A program made the translations under genes and the position numbers. A stretch of DNA of 57,242 bases from a virus. This document shows, one piece after another, positions 43,433 to 52,703 of this stretch; position 1 is the stretch's first letter, and each line of letters begins with the position of its first letter. The notes beneath the pieces are model-generated. The model saw nothing but the letters and a program-made list of their open reading frames with translations, had not been told where the DNA came from and searched no databases. Location: IMG/VR virus record IMGVR_UViG_3300017917_001302, positions 1 through 57,242 of that record; one strand, 5' to 3'.

Positions 43433-46400
43433 TTAATTCGTCGAGTTAATAATAGAATTTAGATCTGCTCTAATTTCTGCTGCTGTAATTGCTGTTATAA
43501 TTTCAATATCATCAACTGTGGCTCCGCTAACAAAAATTTCATCAGAACGACTTTGTATTTCAAAAAGACTTCCGAATGTTTGTGATGCTTGTCTTGGAAC
43601 TATAATGATATTACTTACATCTGGAGCTACTGAATTAGTTATATAGGTAATCAACTCCCCGAGATAAAACTTATCTCCGAAATCCCAGTTGCTAACTTCA
43701 AAAAACGAATTTATAGCTAATACTATTCTAACTTTTAAATCGTTATCATTAATTGCTCTATTAGAATTTTTAACTACCTTAAAAACCGCTCTTAACTTTT
43801 CATCGGCAGCAGGACCAAACAATACTTTATATTCAACCGGATGATAAATTATCTCATCGCTGATAGCTTTGATAGGATCTAACTTAGATCCAAAAGTTAT
43901 TCTTAACTGGTCGCTGGTTGGTCTTTCTGGTCTAACACTGGTAGCGCCAATGAGAAAATTTCTATAAGCTACATCGTATGCTCTGGTCAACAAATAAACG
44001 TCAATGATATTACTAACACTAGGATCGATTCGACGATCAACATTGGCGGTATGGGTATACTGAAATTTTAAATTAGATCTACCAATATTGGCTCTAAATT
44101 GTGGCTGAATTTCTAATGTGTTAGTGGTTCTGTTTACTTTTTTAACTACTTCTTCATCCACGCTGTAAAAATAAATTAACTGGCCGTCACTGTAATTGTT
44201 GATGTTAATTGCTGATTCTTTTTCTTGAATTAAAATAGTATTCAACGAATTATCAAAATATTCAAAAGATTTTTGTCCAAAAAAATCAATATTTTCTACA
44301 AAGAAAATATATGATAATTCCGAATCCGGACCTGCTATCGCTTGAAATGAATCAGGATCATCAATAACTCCGTCGTCGTCTCGATCAGCAAATGCTATTT
44401 TAATTTCCTTGGTCGATTGGTACCCGTCATCGAACCTTATGGTGTCGCTGACTTCAAATTTTATATCTGATTTAAGAGCATTGATCCTGCCGTTATCGGT
44501 ATTGATTCCTAAAACTGATACTTGATCCTTAATAATTTTATTTGTTTTCGAATCATATGTTTTTTCGTTTCTATCGAAATAGAATCTATTTTGATTTACA
44601 CTACCGAAAATATAATCAAGACCGCGAACTCTAATAATGTATTCATCTGCTTTTCTTACAAAAGATAAAAGCCAGGACGAGTCAAGATTAGTATTTGTAG
44701 TATCACCTGTTTTACCTAAACTAAAATCTGCTGATAAATTTAAATTTCCCGAAGTAATAACTCTCCAAGAAGATTCTAAAACATCGTATCTTAAACCAAA
44801 ATTTAAACTTTGAGACATGAGATTAATCATTTCTGATTCTAATGCAGGGGGTAAATTGTTTACGAATCTCGGAACGATTTGAGATGCAACAGCACCGGTA
44901 GGAACTATATCATTAAACACCACAGCACCAAGGCCGTTGGCTAGTACACCTCGACCTGCATTGGTTCCGTCCCCTACCACCTTGATCACTTTAGTCCATA
45001 TTCTGTTTAATTGTTCTGGATCTGTGGGGTCAATATCAACTATTTTACCTCTTCTAAAAGCCTTACCTGCTGGCGGAACAAATTTAATCAATGCGCCAAT
45101 TGTAATATATCTTAGATTATTTGTAGTATACGAAGCTACTTTTTGTAGTGTTCCGTCAATCGCATTGGTAAAATAACCAGTAGTTTGATTAACATCTTGT
45201 GTAACTGTATTCCACAGCGTGTTAGCATCTGTGAATAAAATTTTATTAAATTTTGTTAGATAAAAATTATAAAAATTATCTGTAGTAAACAAAGGTTCGA
45301 TAGATCTTCTAATGTAATTGATAATTTCTACTCTATTGTTAAATTTAAATGCCAGAGTTTGTTCTGTTTCATTTTTATAAATGAAACCGTCATCAGCAAA
45401 AACATTAACATTTGAATATTTTCCGCTGGCATCGATTATGTCAAAATTCCTACTAATGCCGCTGGACGTTCTATTGATAGCTTTTACTTTTACGATTTCT
45501 TGAGAGTTTGCTAATGGCGCAAGATTATAATCCTCAGCGGTAATCATCCTATTCTGAGTGTAATATTGTGCAGGAGCATTAGCTCGAATACTATCAACTG
45601 ATTCTGATGCCGCTGAATTTGAAACTGTATATTTTAGACTCATACTGATTGTTAATGTATGAGCAACACCTTGTTTGTTTGCGTAAGGAATCGAAATATT
45701 AATTCCTCTCATATCTGCCGGCGCTATCTGATATACTATACCGTTGCTGACTCTATAGTAAGTTCTAAATGAACCCTGCGGTAATGCACCGTATACTCCG
45801 TCAGCAAATAAAAGATCAACTCTATCTTCTTCTTTAGAAACAACAGAATAAATGTTTCTTACGCTGTTAACGATACTATTGTAGGCGATATTGTTTCCTG
45901 TAATGTCAGAAACTTTAGTCCACTTATCTAATTGAACACCAGAAGCAGAAAGAGAATATAACCATATATCGTCGTTGTTTACTCCCTCGGTGTTGATTGC
46001 AACTATTTCGTTTGAAGTAGGAACATCGATATTAAAATCTGCTAATTCTAAACTGCCTTGCTTAAACATTAAGAAGAAACCGGTATTGGGACTGGCTGCT
46101 CCTCGACCGTCCTGTCGATAAACAAATCCCAATTGATTGCCCGGAACTGGATCTTCTTCGTAGAAAACTTCTTTGTTTTTAAAACTGGTGCTAACTAATT
46201 CAAACGCCATTCTTCTTCCAGATACCGCTTTAGTAAAGCTAAAGATCGGAACATCTTGGCTAGTAGTTCTTAATCTATACTGATCAGACGGAACTCCTTG
46301 TATCACCGACGATCCTTGACTTCTACCAAATTCTGTATTATCTGCCATGGCTGCATTTAATACTAATATAAATTGTTCTTGCCAATTTGGATTGGTAGTA

Positions 46401-46837
46401 TCGTTCCAAATTATTGTCTGTTGAGAAAGATTTTTACCGTTGCTGTCAACTAGATCTTCAGTGGTACTTACAGTATCAAATTTCAATAGACCTTGAGCTG
46501 CGATATTGCGTTTGGCATTATAGCTCAACATACGAGCGATTCGAAGAACGCTGTCTTTTCTTTCAGCTAATTCGATAAAATTTTCTCTGGATGCTAAATC
46601 AATACGAAAACTTAGGCTTTGTCCTAAAAACGCCACAGCATCTATAAGAGCCATGTATTCAGAACTTTCAATATAATCATTAAAATCTTCTGGGTAGTTT
46701 TCGCGAAGATAGGTGATGATTACCCTACGTAGATTTTCAAAATCATAAGATTTGAAATCTGCATTTTTAAAGGTCTGATAGATTCTTGTCCAATCTTCGT
46801 TTAAAATTAAATTATTCTGTCTAGCAGTTACCGTCAT
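43433..46837 (-). CDS. 6: Baseplate wedge protein gp6 (J-domain), enlarged
   Basis: A 1134-residue gp6-type wedge protein, against 660 residues in T4. The N-terminus is typical: LRENYPEDFNDYIESSEYMA, LIDAVAFLGQSLSFRIDLAS, RENFIELAERKDSVLRIARM, LSYNAKRN. A baseplate-J pattern follows near residue 336 (VDLLFADGVYGALPQGSFRT). The C-terminal part has DPIKAISDEIIYHPVEYKVL and ends in a beta-domain (ITYITNSVAPDVSNIIIVPR). Gp6 dimers tie the wedges into the ring around the hub. Extra length lies in the middle (about 500-950), where the protein is rich in short beta segments. It starts 19 bases after the late promoter at 46856, with AGGA as ribosome binding site. Confidence 0.9.
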   Translation of the reverse strand: MTVTARQNNLILNEDWTRIYQTFKNADFKSYDFENLRRVIITYLRENYPEDFNDYIESSEYMALIDAVAFLGQSLSFRIDLASRENFIELAERKDSVLRIARMLSYNAKRNIAAQGLLKFDTVSTTEDLVDSNGKNLSQQTIIWNDTTNPNWQEQFILVLNAAMADNTEFGRSQGSSVIQGVPSDQYRLRTTSQDVPIFSFTKAVSGRRMAFELVSTSFKNKEVFYEEDPVPGNQLGFVYRQDGRGAASPNTGFFLMFKQGSLELADFNIDVPTSNEIVAINTEGVNNDDIWLYSLSASGVQLDKWTKVSDITGNNIAYNSIVNSVRNIYSVVSKEEDRVDLLFADGVYGALPQGSFRTYYRVSNGIVYQIAPADMRGINISIPYANKQGVAHTLTISMSLKYTVSNSAASESVDSIRANAPAQYYTQNRMITAEDYNLAPLANSQEIVKVKAINRTSSGISRNFDIIDASGKYSNVNVFADDGFIYKNETEQTLAFKFNNRVEIINYIRRSIEPLFTTDNFYNFYLTKFNKILFTDANTLWNTVTQDVNQTTGYFTNAIDGTLQKVASYTTNNLRYITIGALIKFVPPAGKAFRRGKIVDIDPTDPEQLNRIWTKVIKVVGDGTNAGRGVLANGLGAVVFNDIVPTGAVASQIVPRFVNNLPPALESEMINLMSQSLNFGLRYDVLESSWRVITSGNLNLSADFSLGKTGDTTNTNLDSSWLLSFVRKADEYIIRVRGLDYIFGSVNQNRFYFDRNEKTYDSKTNKIIKDQVSVLGINTDNGRINALKSDIKFEVSDTIRFDDGYQSTKEIKIAFADRDDDGVIDDPDSFQAIAGPDSELSYIFFVENIDFFGQKSFEYFDNSLNTILIQEKESAININNYSDGQLIYFYSVDEEVVKKVNRTTNTLEIQPQFRANIGRSNLKFQYTHTANVDRRIDPSVSNIIDVYLLTRAYDVAYRNFLIGATSVRPERPTSDQLRITFGSKLDPIKAISDEIIYHPVEYKVLFGPAADEKLRAVFKVVKNSNRAINDNDLKVRIVLAINSFFEVSNWDFGDKFYLGELITYITNSVAPDVSNIIIVPRQASQTFGSLFEIQSRSDEIFVSGATVDDIEIITAITAAEIRADLNSIINSTN

Positions 46838-46855
46838 AGTTTTATCCTTACTTGA

Positions 46856-46863
46856 TATTTATT
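46856..46863 (-). promoter_or_regulatory. Late promoter variant (AATAAATA), minus strand
   Basis: AATAAATA on the minus strand in the 41-base gap between gp25 and gp6, 19 bases before the gp6 ATG. It would drive gp6 and the giant gene behind it. Confidence 0.65.
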
Positions 46864-46878
46864 TGAAAAATTAACTGC

Positions 46879-47316
46879 TTAGTTAATGACAGAGTTATTT
46901 CTATCAAAATCAAAACTCATGCGTTCTGTTACATTAAAAGGCACATAAACTACTTCCGCTTCAATTCTAATACCCATGTCTGTGCTATCAATCGAGACTG
47001 AATTTACAATCAGCCTAGGATCATAATTTATGATCTGCTCAATATCCTGAGATATAATCTTTTTAACATCTTCTGTCATTGGTTCAAATAGTATGTCCCA
47101 GATCACTGTGCCAAACTCTGGATTTTGCAACTTTTCGCCTTTACGAATGTAGAGATGATTTATAAGATCTTTTTTAACCAAATCTATATCATATAATTTA
47201 AACCCAGTTTTAGATTCTGTAGAACTAAAACCTTTGTAGGTATGGGAAAGATTTCCCTGTTTGCCCACAGATGCGACATTATTAGCTACTGATTTTTGAT
47301 TGTATAATTTTGTCAT
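46879..47316 (-). CDS. 25: Baseplate wedge protein gp25
   Basis: A 145-residue gp25-like protein, near the 132 residues of T4 gp25. The family signature is KLYDIDLVKKDLINHLYIRKGEKLQNPEFG split across residues about 40-70, followed by VIWDILFEPMTEDVKKIISQ, DIEQIINYDPRLIVNSV, and a beta-strand end (AEVVYVPFNVTERMSFDFDR). Gp25 caps the sheath contact on the gp6 dimer and is also found in type VI secretion baseplates (TssE). It lies nine bases downstream of the spike gene, with AAGGA as ribosome binding site. The N-terminal 30 residues are a polar extension. Confidence 0.9.
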   Translation of the reverse strand: MTKLYNQKSVANNVASVGKQGNLSHTYKGFSSTESKTGFKLYDIDLVKKDLINHLYIRKGEKLQNPEFGTVIWDILFEPMTEDVKKIISQDIEQIINYDPRLIVNSVSIDSTDMGIRIEAEVVYVPFNVTERMSFDFDRNNSVIN

Positions 47317-47325
47317 AATAAATCC

Positions 47326-48885
47326 TTATTCCAGTTCTCTATCAGTCAAGTCTGGAGTATATAATTTAGGTGCATAATTTTCATGAAGAGGCCAAGGTTC
47401 GTGCATCGGTATACGCTTAATAATACTTTTTAACGGTTCTTCTTTAAAATATTTGGTTTTAGCCCATTCGAGATCTTTATCCGTTACTGGGCTTTCATAC
47501 GTCGGCAATGCTGTGGCCGGTAATGCTGGAGTTGCAGGAACTCCGTTCATATGTATTATTCCTGCAGTTTCAAAATGTCCCACTGTGCTTAATATGTTGG
47601 TAGAAACTCCGGCTGTAAGATTATTTGATTTAGTTGTGAAGATTTCTAAATCTTCAGTGGTTGTTATTTTTCCACCTTTACCTATAATTATTTTTGTATC
47701 GTGACGACTTTCTATTTGTACTCGACCGCTATCAAATCCTAGATCATCTTTATCTGCATCTTTACTGTAATCGGCAGCAGCTTTGATATTAACATTTCTG
47801 CCAGCTTCTAAATTAATATCGCGATCAGCACGTATATTGAGATCGTTTTTGGTATGTATACTGATGCTATCTTCAGAAAAAATATCTATCTTACCATTAC
47901 TAGTTAATTCTACCCAAGCCGTTCCTCTAGCGTTACCGATATAAATTAAATCTTCTGAATTATGTAAAAGTATTTGATGTCCTGTTCTAGTACGCACACG
48001 AAAATATTCACTAAAGGGAATGTCAGGTTCGCCTGTTTCGTTATTCTGTGTATCTGCATATTCAGACGGGCCTTCACCTGCTGAAGTTTTGCGTTGATAT
48101 CTTCCGTCACCATCGTCCATTACAAATTGAGTTCCGCCCATCCTACTAACAGGAACTGGTTCTTTAGAAGGATCCTGTTTAGTACCTATGAATTTTTTTG
48201 TTGCACCAGGACGCCTATCTAATGGCCCTGGAGATAAAATACCGAAAGACATATTAGGTACTTCTCGTCTTGCAGATGTTGTAGAATATCCCCTTGTATC
48301 ATCCTCTAACAATCCTTGTTCTAAAAATCTATCTGCTATAGGATGTACAGCTTTTTTAACCTTATCTACTGCCATATTTTGCGAAAGATCGTTGGCCTTT
48401 CGATTAATTTCTGCTACAGGCAAAGGAGAAGATGTTGCGTATTTTTCTTTCTGAGCAGGCGATGCATCATTGCTAGTAGTGGCTCCAATAGCCGGAAGCA
48501 TCTGATTACAAAATTTACTAGGGACGCAAGCGAACCAATATCCGTCAGCTGGGTTTCCGTCTATAAAAATCACAAGGACCGTGACTCCTACGTCAGGAGG
48601 CACGAACCACATACCATAAGATTTTTGCGTATCGTTATAGGCACTATCGTTTCCTACATTATTTCCCATAAATTCATAAGCGGTACTGCCATAAAACGGA
48701 GTAGCACATTTAACTGTATAAGTTTGTGTATCATCGCCTACGCTGTTTCCCGACTCCCGAAGTAAGGTAACCTCAAGACCTCCCATAAACGACGGATCTA
48801 GATGGCTAACAACTTTGGCTAGATAAGGTGCAGGCCTTAAGTTTGTAGATGAATTTTTTTCTGATTTGCGTATTTCTGTTGCCAT
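47326..48885 (-). CDS. 5: Baseplate central spike gp5-like, no lysozyme domain
   Basis: A 519-residue spike protein (T4 gp5: 575). An N-terminal OB-fold spans about 17-135 (YLAKVVSHLDPSFMGGLEVT, FVPPDVGVTVLVIFIDGNPA, DGYWFACVPSKFCNQMLPAI). A linker follows. Then comes the VgrG/gpV-type part (about 270-400): VRTRTGHQILLHNSEDLIYI, GTAWVELTSNGKIDIFSEDS, ISIHTKNDLNIRADRDINLE, AGRNVNIKAA, a triple beta-helix pattern with eight-residue spacing. The region that holds lysozyme in T4 gp5 has no recognisable lysozyme fold here, so peptidoglycan cleavage must come from another protein. The spike would pierce the outer membrane. It is next to the 790-aa gene (six bases) and gp25. Confidence 0.85.
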   Translation of the reverse strand: MATEIRKSEKNSSTNLRPAPYLAKVVSHLDPSFMGGLEVTLLRESGNSVGDDTQTYTVKCATPFYGSTAYEFMGNNVGNDSAYNDTQKSYGMWFVPPDVGVTVLVIFIDGNPADGYWFACVPSKFCNQMLPAIGATTSNDASPAQKEKYATSSPLPVAEINRKANDLSQNMAVDKVKKAVHPIADRFLEQGLLEDDTRGYSTTSARREVPNMSFGILSPGPLDRRPGATKKFIGTKQDPSKEPVPVSRMGGTQFVMDDGDGRYQRKTSAGEGPSEYADTQNNETGEPDIPFSEYFRVRTRTGHQILLHNSEDLIYIGNARGTAWVELTSNGKIDIFSEDSISIHTKNDLNIRADRDINLEAGRNVNIKAAADYSKDADKDDLGFDSGRVQIESRHDTKIIIGKGGKITTTEDLEIFTTKSNNLTAGVSTNILSTVGHFETAGIIHMNGVPATPALPATALPTYESPVTDKDLEWAKTKYFKEEPLKSIIKRIPMHEPWPLHENYAPKLYTPDLTDRELE

Positions 48886-48891
48886 ATTATC

Positions 48892-51264
48892 TTATACCCA
48901 TTCTGCGTTATCATCCGAACCTGCAAAACCTGAAGGAGTAGGTTCAACTTCTTGTGTCTTATACTGCATAACATCTTTGGTAATCGGTTTGAGAGGTGTG
49001 TCAAAATCATTGATTTGATAATTCATCCTAATACCAGTAATAGCCTGCTTGAACAGACCGTCTCTCACTGTGCTAATCACTTTAGTGACTTTGTATATTC
49101 CGCTAAAGGGACTTTCTGATTCTGGAGGAAACTGGAATGTGCCTGGAGGGAACCCGGCGTAATGTTCGGGTTCGATTGGAGTTCTGAATCTCAAAAACAC
49201 ATAAGTATCTCCGCCATCATAATCAGCATTACCATCGGAATTGATCATTGCTGTTTCGCCAGGACCGGCAAAATATCCCCCTTGACCGCTATCGGATATC
49301 CAATAAGGATCTCCTAAAACTTCGATGTTAATACCAACCATGTTGGTTACGTTTTGTAAAAATGCTGCATGAAAATTATTGGCCACTATCTGCTCGGTGG
49401 TTAGGTTTCCTGATCCACCAAAAGGTAATTTGAGATCCTGGCTCGGTTTAGCTGTAACGCCACCAGTCTTTGCACCTGCTGTAGCATTGACACCTGCACT
49501 ACCTTCAGTTTTTTCAGCCTTAGAAACTGGTGTTTCTCCGCCTGATTCTTGATCTGGATTTTTTAATTTTCCTGAATCTGATTGAGGAACTGGTGCTATC
49601 GCTGTGAAGAAAGCATTATTAATATCAATGTCGAATTTTAAAACATCGACATTTTGTCCTGTATAGATATAGTTGTATTCTTTTACGATAGATTTAGCTA
49701 TTTCACTATATCCCGGCGGAACTGCTCCGGTATTGCTGAATACACTACAATGAACAAGATACGGCAAGACTCGATATATTATCCTCTTACCCCACTGACC
49801 TAACGATTCGTCCCATTCGGTTAATTGTATTTGCACATCGATGCGAAACCACTTAACGTATCCTTCAGGCGTAACAAAATTTTCTTCCTTGATAGCCTCA
49901 GTTGCGTACTCAGAACTCAATACCGTTTGTGTAATAATAGCTGTTATAGTCTGTCCTTGAGCATATTGAAAGGTTCTTTTTTTAGGATCAATCGTTACTG
50001 TTTCTCTAACTACGACGCCTGTCTTGGGATCAATAGCGTCACTGGCTCTGGTATAAACAAAATTACCTCCGGACGAAGGGCTAAATCCAAACCCAGCACC
50101 TCCGATAGCATTGTCACCAAAGTCTGGAGCATTCTTATAAGATTTTCCCGCTTCTCTAAGTACTGTTTCGTTTTGCGGATCTAGTGTTGCTCTTTTGACC
50201 GCTTCAGAGATAGGACTTGATAGCGCAATAGGAGAATTAACTGCTTCGGGAAAATGTATTTCGTAGACATCGGCGACTTTTTTACCATCTTTGCCTACCT
50301 TTCTAATCTCTTGTTCATTTAACGCTATGCATAAACTTCGTTCACTGGTAGTTAAAACTTCTTTAACTGTGTTACCGGTCAATGCTATATCGTTATAGGT
50401 GTTGTTAATAACGCTGCTGAACCCTTGCAAATTATATGGTATGGCTTGTAAAACATACTTAGACCCAGCTTCGTCTGTTTTAAAGGTTGTGTTTCTTAGA
50501 GTTACCACAAAATATTTAGGCTTGACTGGTTTGATCGAATTTCCCCATTGGTCAAACCCTGTAAACTCCATAACTATCACATACGGTGTACCATTTAAAT
50601 AATTTGGTTGACCGGAATTTATAGCAGCGATCTGTAGGCTCTGCAAAAATAGACCCATCGAATAGGGTTCATAAATTTCAAATTCGATATTTGTTTGTAA
50701 GGAAACACCCTGTGCTTCAGTGGCTGTAGGTATTGATGTTATAGAAAAGCCGTTAACATAATATTCAGGTGCATAGTTTGTATAGGCTGTATTGACCCTA
50801 TTAGCTTCAAATCTTCCTGCAGAAGAAAATACAACATTAGTTAAAGAAGAAGGATTTCCTCTGTATGAGAAAGGATTATTAGCCTGCTCTTTGGTTAGTG
50901 CTGCCATCGTAAATAAAACATTATAGCTAGCAAATTTTTCTAATTCGTTTCTTTTACCTCTAGTTTGATATCTTTTCCTATAACTAAAATCTGTTTCGAT
51001 CGAAAAATCAATATTAGGATCTATAGTTGCGCCTGGTTGAGAAGCACCAGGCATAATAGCTTCTGCCAGTCCTTTAGGAAGTGCTGATTTAAGTGCGGTG
51101 GTTAAGATTGGTGTTCCATCGGGTTTATTTCCCAATATAGTACTGGCCGCTACTCCGATATTTCTTGCTGCCTGTGCGAAATTACCGGCGACTTGGCCGG
51201 CACCTGAAACTACCGAAGAAATTTTTGATGCAAACTGAGCTGCGGTGGTGTCAAAGACTCCCAT
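48892..51264 (-). CDS. Large baseplate/hub structural protein of unknown family, 790 aa
   Basis: A 790-residue protein between gp53 and the spike gp5. The first 75 residues are Ala/Gly-rich with helices (AAQFASKISSVVSGAGQVAG). The core has aromatic-rich segments (NIDFSIETDFSYRKRYQTRG, ASYNVLFTMAALTKEQANNP, YEPYSMGLFLQSLQIAAINS, VIVMEFTGFDQWGNSIKPVK). Residues about 560-620 are low-complexity Ala/Gly/Thr. A C-terminal domain reads IYKVTKVISTVRDGLFKQAI. The size, position and partner genes suggest a tail-hub or spike-associated protein, possibly taking the place of T4 gp27, but I do not recognise gp27 directly. It starts immediately after the gp53 stop (TAAATG). Confidence 0.65.
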   Translation of the reverse strand: MGVFDTTAAQFASKISSVVSGAGQVAGNFAQAARNIGVAASTILGNKPDGTPILTTALKSALPKGLAEAIMPGASQPGATIDPNIDFSIETDFSYRKRYQTRGKRNELEKFASYNVLFTMAALTKEQANNPFSYRGNPSSLTNVVFSSAGRFEANRVNTAYTNYAPEYYVNGFSITSIPTATEAQGVSLQTNIEFEIYEPYSMGLFLQSLQIAAINSGQPNYLNGTPYVIVMEFTGFDQWGNSIKPVKPKYFVVTLRNTTFKTDEAGSKYVLQAIPYNLQGFSSVINNTYNDIALTGNTVKEVLTTSERSLCIALNEQEIRKVGKDGKKVADVYEIHFPEAVNSPIALSSPISEAVKRATLDPQNETVLREAGKSYKNAPDFGDNAIGGAGFGFSPSSGGNFVYTRASDAIDPKTGVVVRETVTIDPKKRTFQYAQGQTITAIITQTVLSSEYATEAIKEENFVTPEGYVKWFRIDVQIQLTEWDESLGQWGKRIIYRVLPYLVHCSVFSNTGAVPPGYSEIAKSIVKEYNYIYTGQNVDVLKFDIDINNAFFTAIAPVPQSDSGKLKNPDQESGGETPVSKAEKTEGSAGVNATAGAKTGGVTAKPSQDLKLPFGGSGNLTTEQIVANNFHAAFLQNVTNMVGINIEVLGDPYWISDSGQGGYFAGPGETAMINSDGNADYDGGDTYVFLRFRTPIEPEHYAGFPPGTFQFPPESESPFSGIYKVTKVISTVRDGLFKQAITGIRMNYQINDFDTPLKPITKDVMQYKTQEVEPTPSGFAGSDDNAEWV

Positions 51265-51564
51265 TTAAACTCCTAGAAATCGTTGGAGATTTGATTTTTT
51301 AGGAATATAGATTTTTTTTCCTGGTTCGAAATCATAGATAGGGTCTTTAAGTACGCTCATATTTCTTTGCACGAACACCCACCATAGCTTTGAATCACCG
51401 TATAGATCGTAGGCCAACAAATCCGGTCTATGATTATATTGATTCTCAATAACATAAAGAAAATCATCTTTTTCTGCCGGGATCGGTCTAATAGTCAGTA
51501 AGTCTAGATACAGAGCATTCTGTGTCGTTTCTGCATACGGCGATGATTTAGAATAAACTGTCAT
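51265..51564 (-). CDS. 53: Baseplate wedge protein gp53-like (LysM-like)
   Basis: A 99-residue protein, shorter than T4 gp53 (196). It matches the gp53/LysM-like wedge core: FLYVIENQYNHRPDLLAYDL, YGDSKLWWVFVQRNMSVLKD, PIYDFEPGKKIYIPKKSNLQ. The Y-x-x-R-P-D-x-L-A and D-P-h-x-D-h-x-x-G-x-x-I-h-h-P motifs are characteristic. In T4 gp53 contacts gp6, gp25 and the sheath-proximal part of the wedge. It lies between gp48 and the 790-aa gene with two-base and zero-base gaps, and belongs to the operon from the promoter at 52684. Only the conserved domain is present, with no extra T4-like N-terminal part. Confidence 0.8.
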   Translation of the reverse strand: MTVYSKSSPYAETTQNALYLDLLTIRPIPAEKDDFLYVIENQYNHRPDLLAYDLYGDSKLWWVFVQRNMSVLKDPIYDFEPGKKIYIPKKSNLQRFLGV

Positions 51565-51566
51565 GA

Positions 51567-52664
51567 TTAATGGAATCCGTAATTGGCTAAAGTTCCGCCT
51601 TGTGCGAAATCTTCTAAGCTGAAATCTCTTAATCTAGCTCTGTTGTATATCGGAGCCACTGTAACCGATATCGTGCTCATCACCGGAACCCATGTAGGGC
51701 TAAGTCCTGGCGGTTCACATTTGATATATTGAACATCGTCTTTCAGGTCAACCTGGAATGATTTTACTATTACCGGAACTGAATTAAAAATATTCGCACC
51801 ATATCCATTTAATTCACATATAATAGGAGGATTTCCTACATTTTCTCCTCGACCAAAAAACATCTTGGTTGCGGATCTTAAAAATCTTGTAGCTGCGATC
51901 CAATACAATGCATCTCTTTCAGTTTCGCAACTGAACTCGCCGGATATCTGTATGTCATCAATTTGACTACCTTTGTATGCCTGGAAAGAATAATTATTAT
52001 GTACAGGATCTTGTTGAGTATACATAGCTTTGGATGACAAAGTAATGTTCGGCATATACGGCCAGACCATTCCGCCAGTTGGTTTTAAGGTCTTATTGAA
52101 CAGGTCCGATTGAAAAAGATCCCAATTGCAATCTAAACGAACTCTCCAATCTTTCGAAGCAATCTGTTTAACTTCTGTTACACCGCTTCTCTGCGAAAAT
52201 AGTTCCCCGCCGGCTGGTAAATTAGCACCCCGAATACCGCTAAGCAAGTTATTAAGTTGGCCGGCTGCTCCAGAAATTTTTGAAGCTAGGCCAGCGATTC
52301 CAGATGCTAGGCCGCCAGAAGCAATTTTATCAATAGATCTACCAATATCTGATGCTATGTTGCTGATGCTACCGGCAACATTTCCTAGATTTTTTAAGCC
52401 TGTGCCTACACCGCCCACAGCTGATTGCACAGCACCACTTACTCCTCCTAGCGCAGTCTGCCCGCCAATGCCTACGCTGCCGAATCCACCGTTGGCAAAA
52501 CCTCCACCGGTATTGCTTAATCTAGACACAGTTTCGCCTACATTTAATTTTCCGAGATCGGCCTGTATCGATGATGCAGCATTTCCTGCAGCCGCTGCCG
52601 CAGGGGCCAAAGATGCAGATATTTGTGCTACCAACGCTGCTTGAGGATTTACTGATCTTGCCAT
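51567..52664 (-). CDS. 48: Baseplate tail-tube cap/initiator gp48-like
   Basis: A 365-residue protein, matching T4 gp48 in length (364). The N-terminal 160 residues are low complexity, Ala/Gly/Ser-rich with helical repeats (VGGVGTGLKNLGNVAGSISN). The C-terminal domain is the conserved tube-initiator-like region: DWRVRLDCNWDLFQ, GGMVWPYMPNITLSSKAMYT, DPVHNNYSFQAYKGSQIDDI, ISGEFSCETERDALYWIAAT, RFLRSATKMFFG, PPIICELNGYGANIFNSVPV. Gp48 and gp54 sit on the hub and template tail-tube growth. It is the first gene behind the late promoter at 52684. An alternative is gp54, which is a relative; length and order favour gp48. Confidence 0.8.
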   Translation of the reverse strand: MARSVNPQAALVAQISASLAPAAAAAGNAASSIQADLGKLNVGETVSRLSNTGGGFANGGFGSVGIGGQTALGGVSGAVQSAVGGVGTGLKNLGNVAGSISNIASDIGRSIDKIASGGLASGIAGLASKISGAAGQLNNLLSGIRGANLPAGGELFSQRSGVTEVKQIASKDWRVRLDCNWDLFQSDLFNKTLKPTGGMVWPYMPNITLSSKAMYTQQDPVHNNYSFQAYKGSQIDDIQISGEFSCETERDALYWIAATRFLRSATKMFFGRGENVGNPPIICELNGYGANIFNSVPVIVKSFQVDLKDDVQYIKCEPPGLSPTWVPVMSTISVTVAPIYNRARLRDFSLEDFAQGGTLANYGFH

Positions 52665-52683
52665 ATTTTGAGTTCCTTTAGTG

Positions 52684-52691
52684 TATTTATT
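52684..52691 (-). promoter_or_regulatory. Late promoter variant (AATAAATA), minus strand
   Basis: AATAAATA on the minus strand in the 70-base divergent gap, 20 bases before the gp48 ATG at 52664. It would drive gp48, gp53, the 790-aa protein, gp5 and gp25. Confidence 0.65.
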
Positions 52692-52703
52692 ATTGAAAAA
52701 ATG

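Noticed and set aside
52126-52644. 172-codon open frame on the plus strand
   Set aside because: Antisense to the Ala/Gly-rich N-terminus of gp48. The low-complexity Pro/Ala/Ser translation is the expected mirror of that composition.
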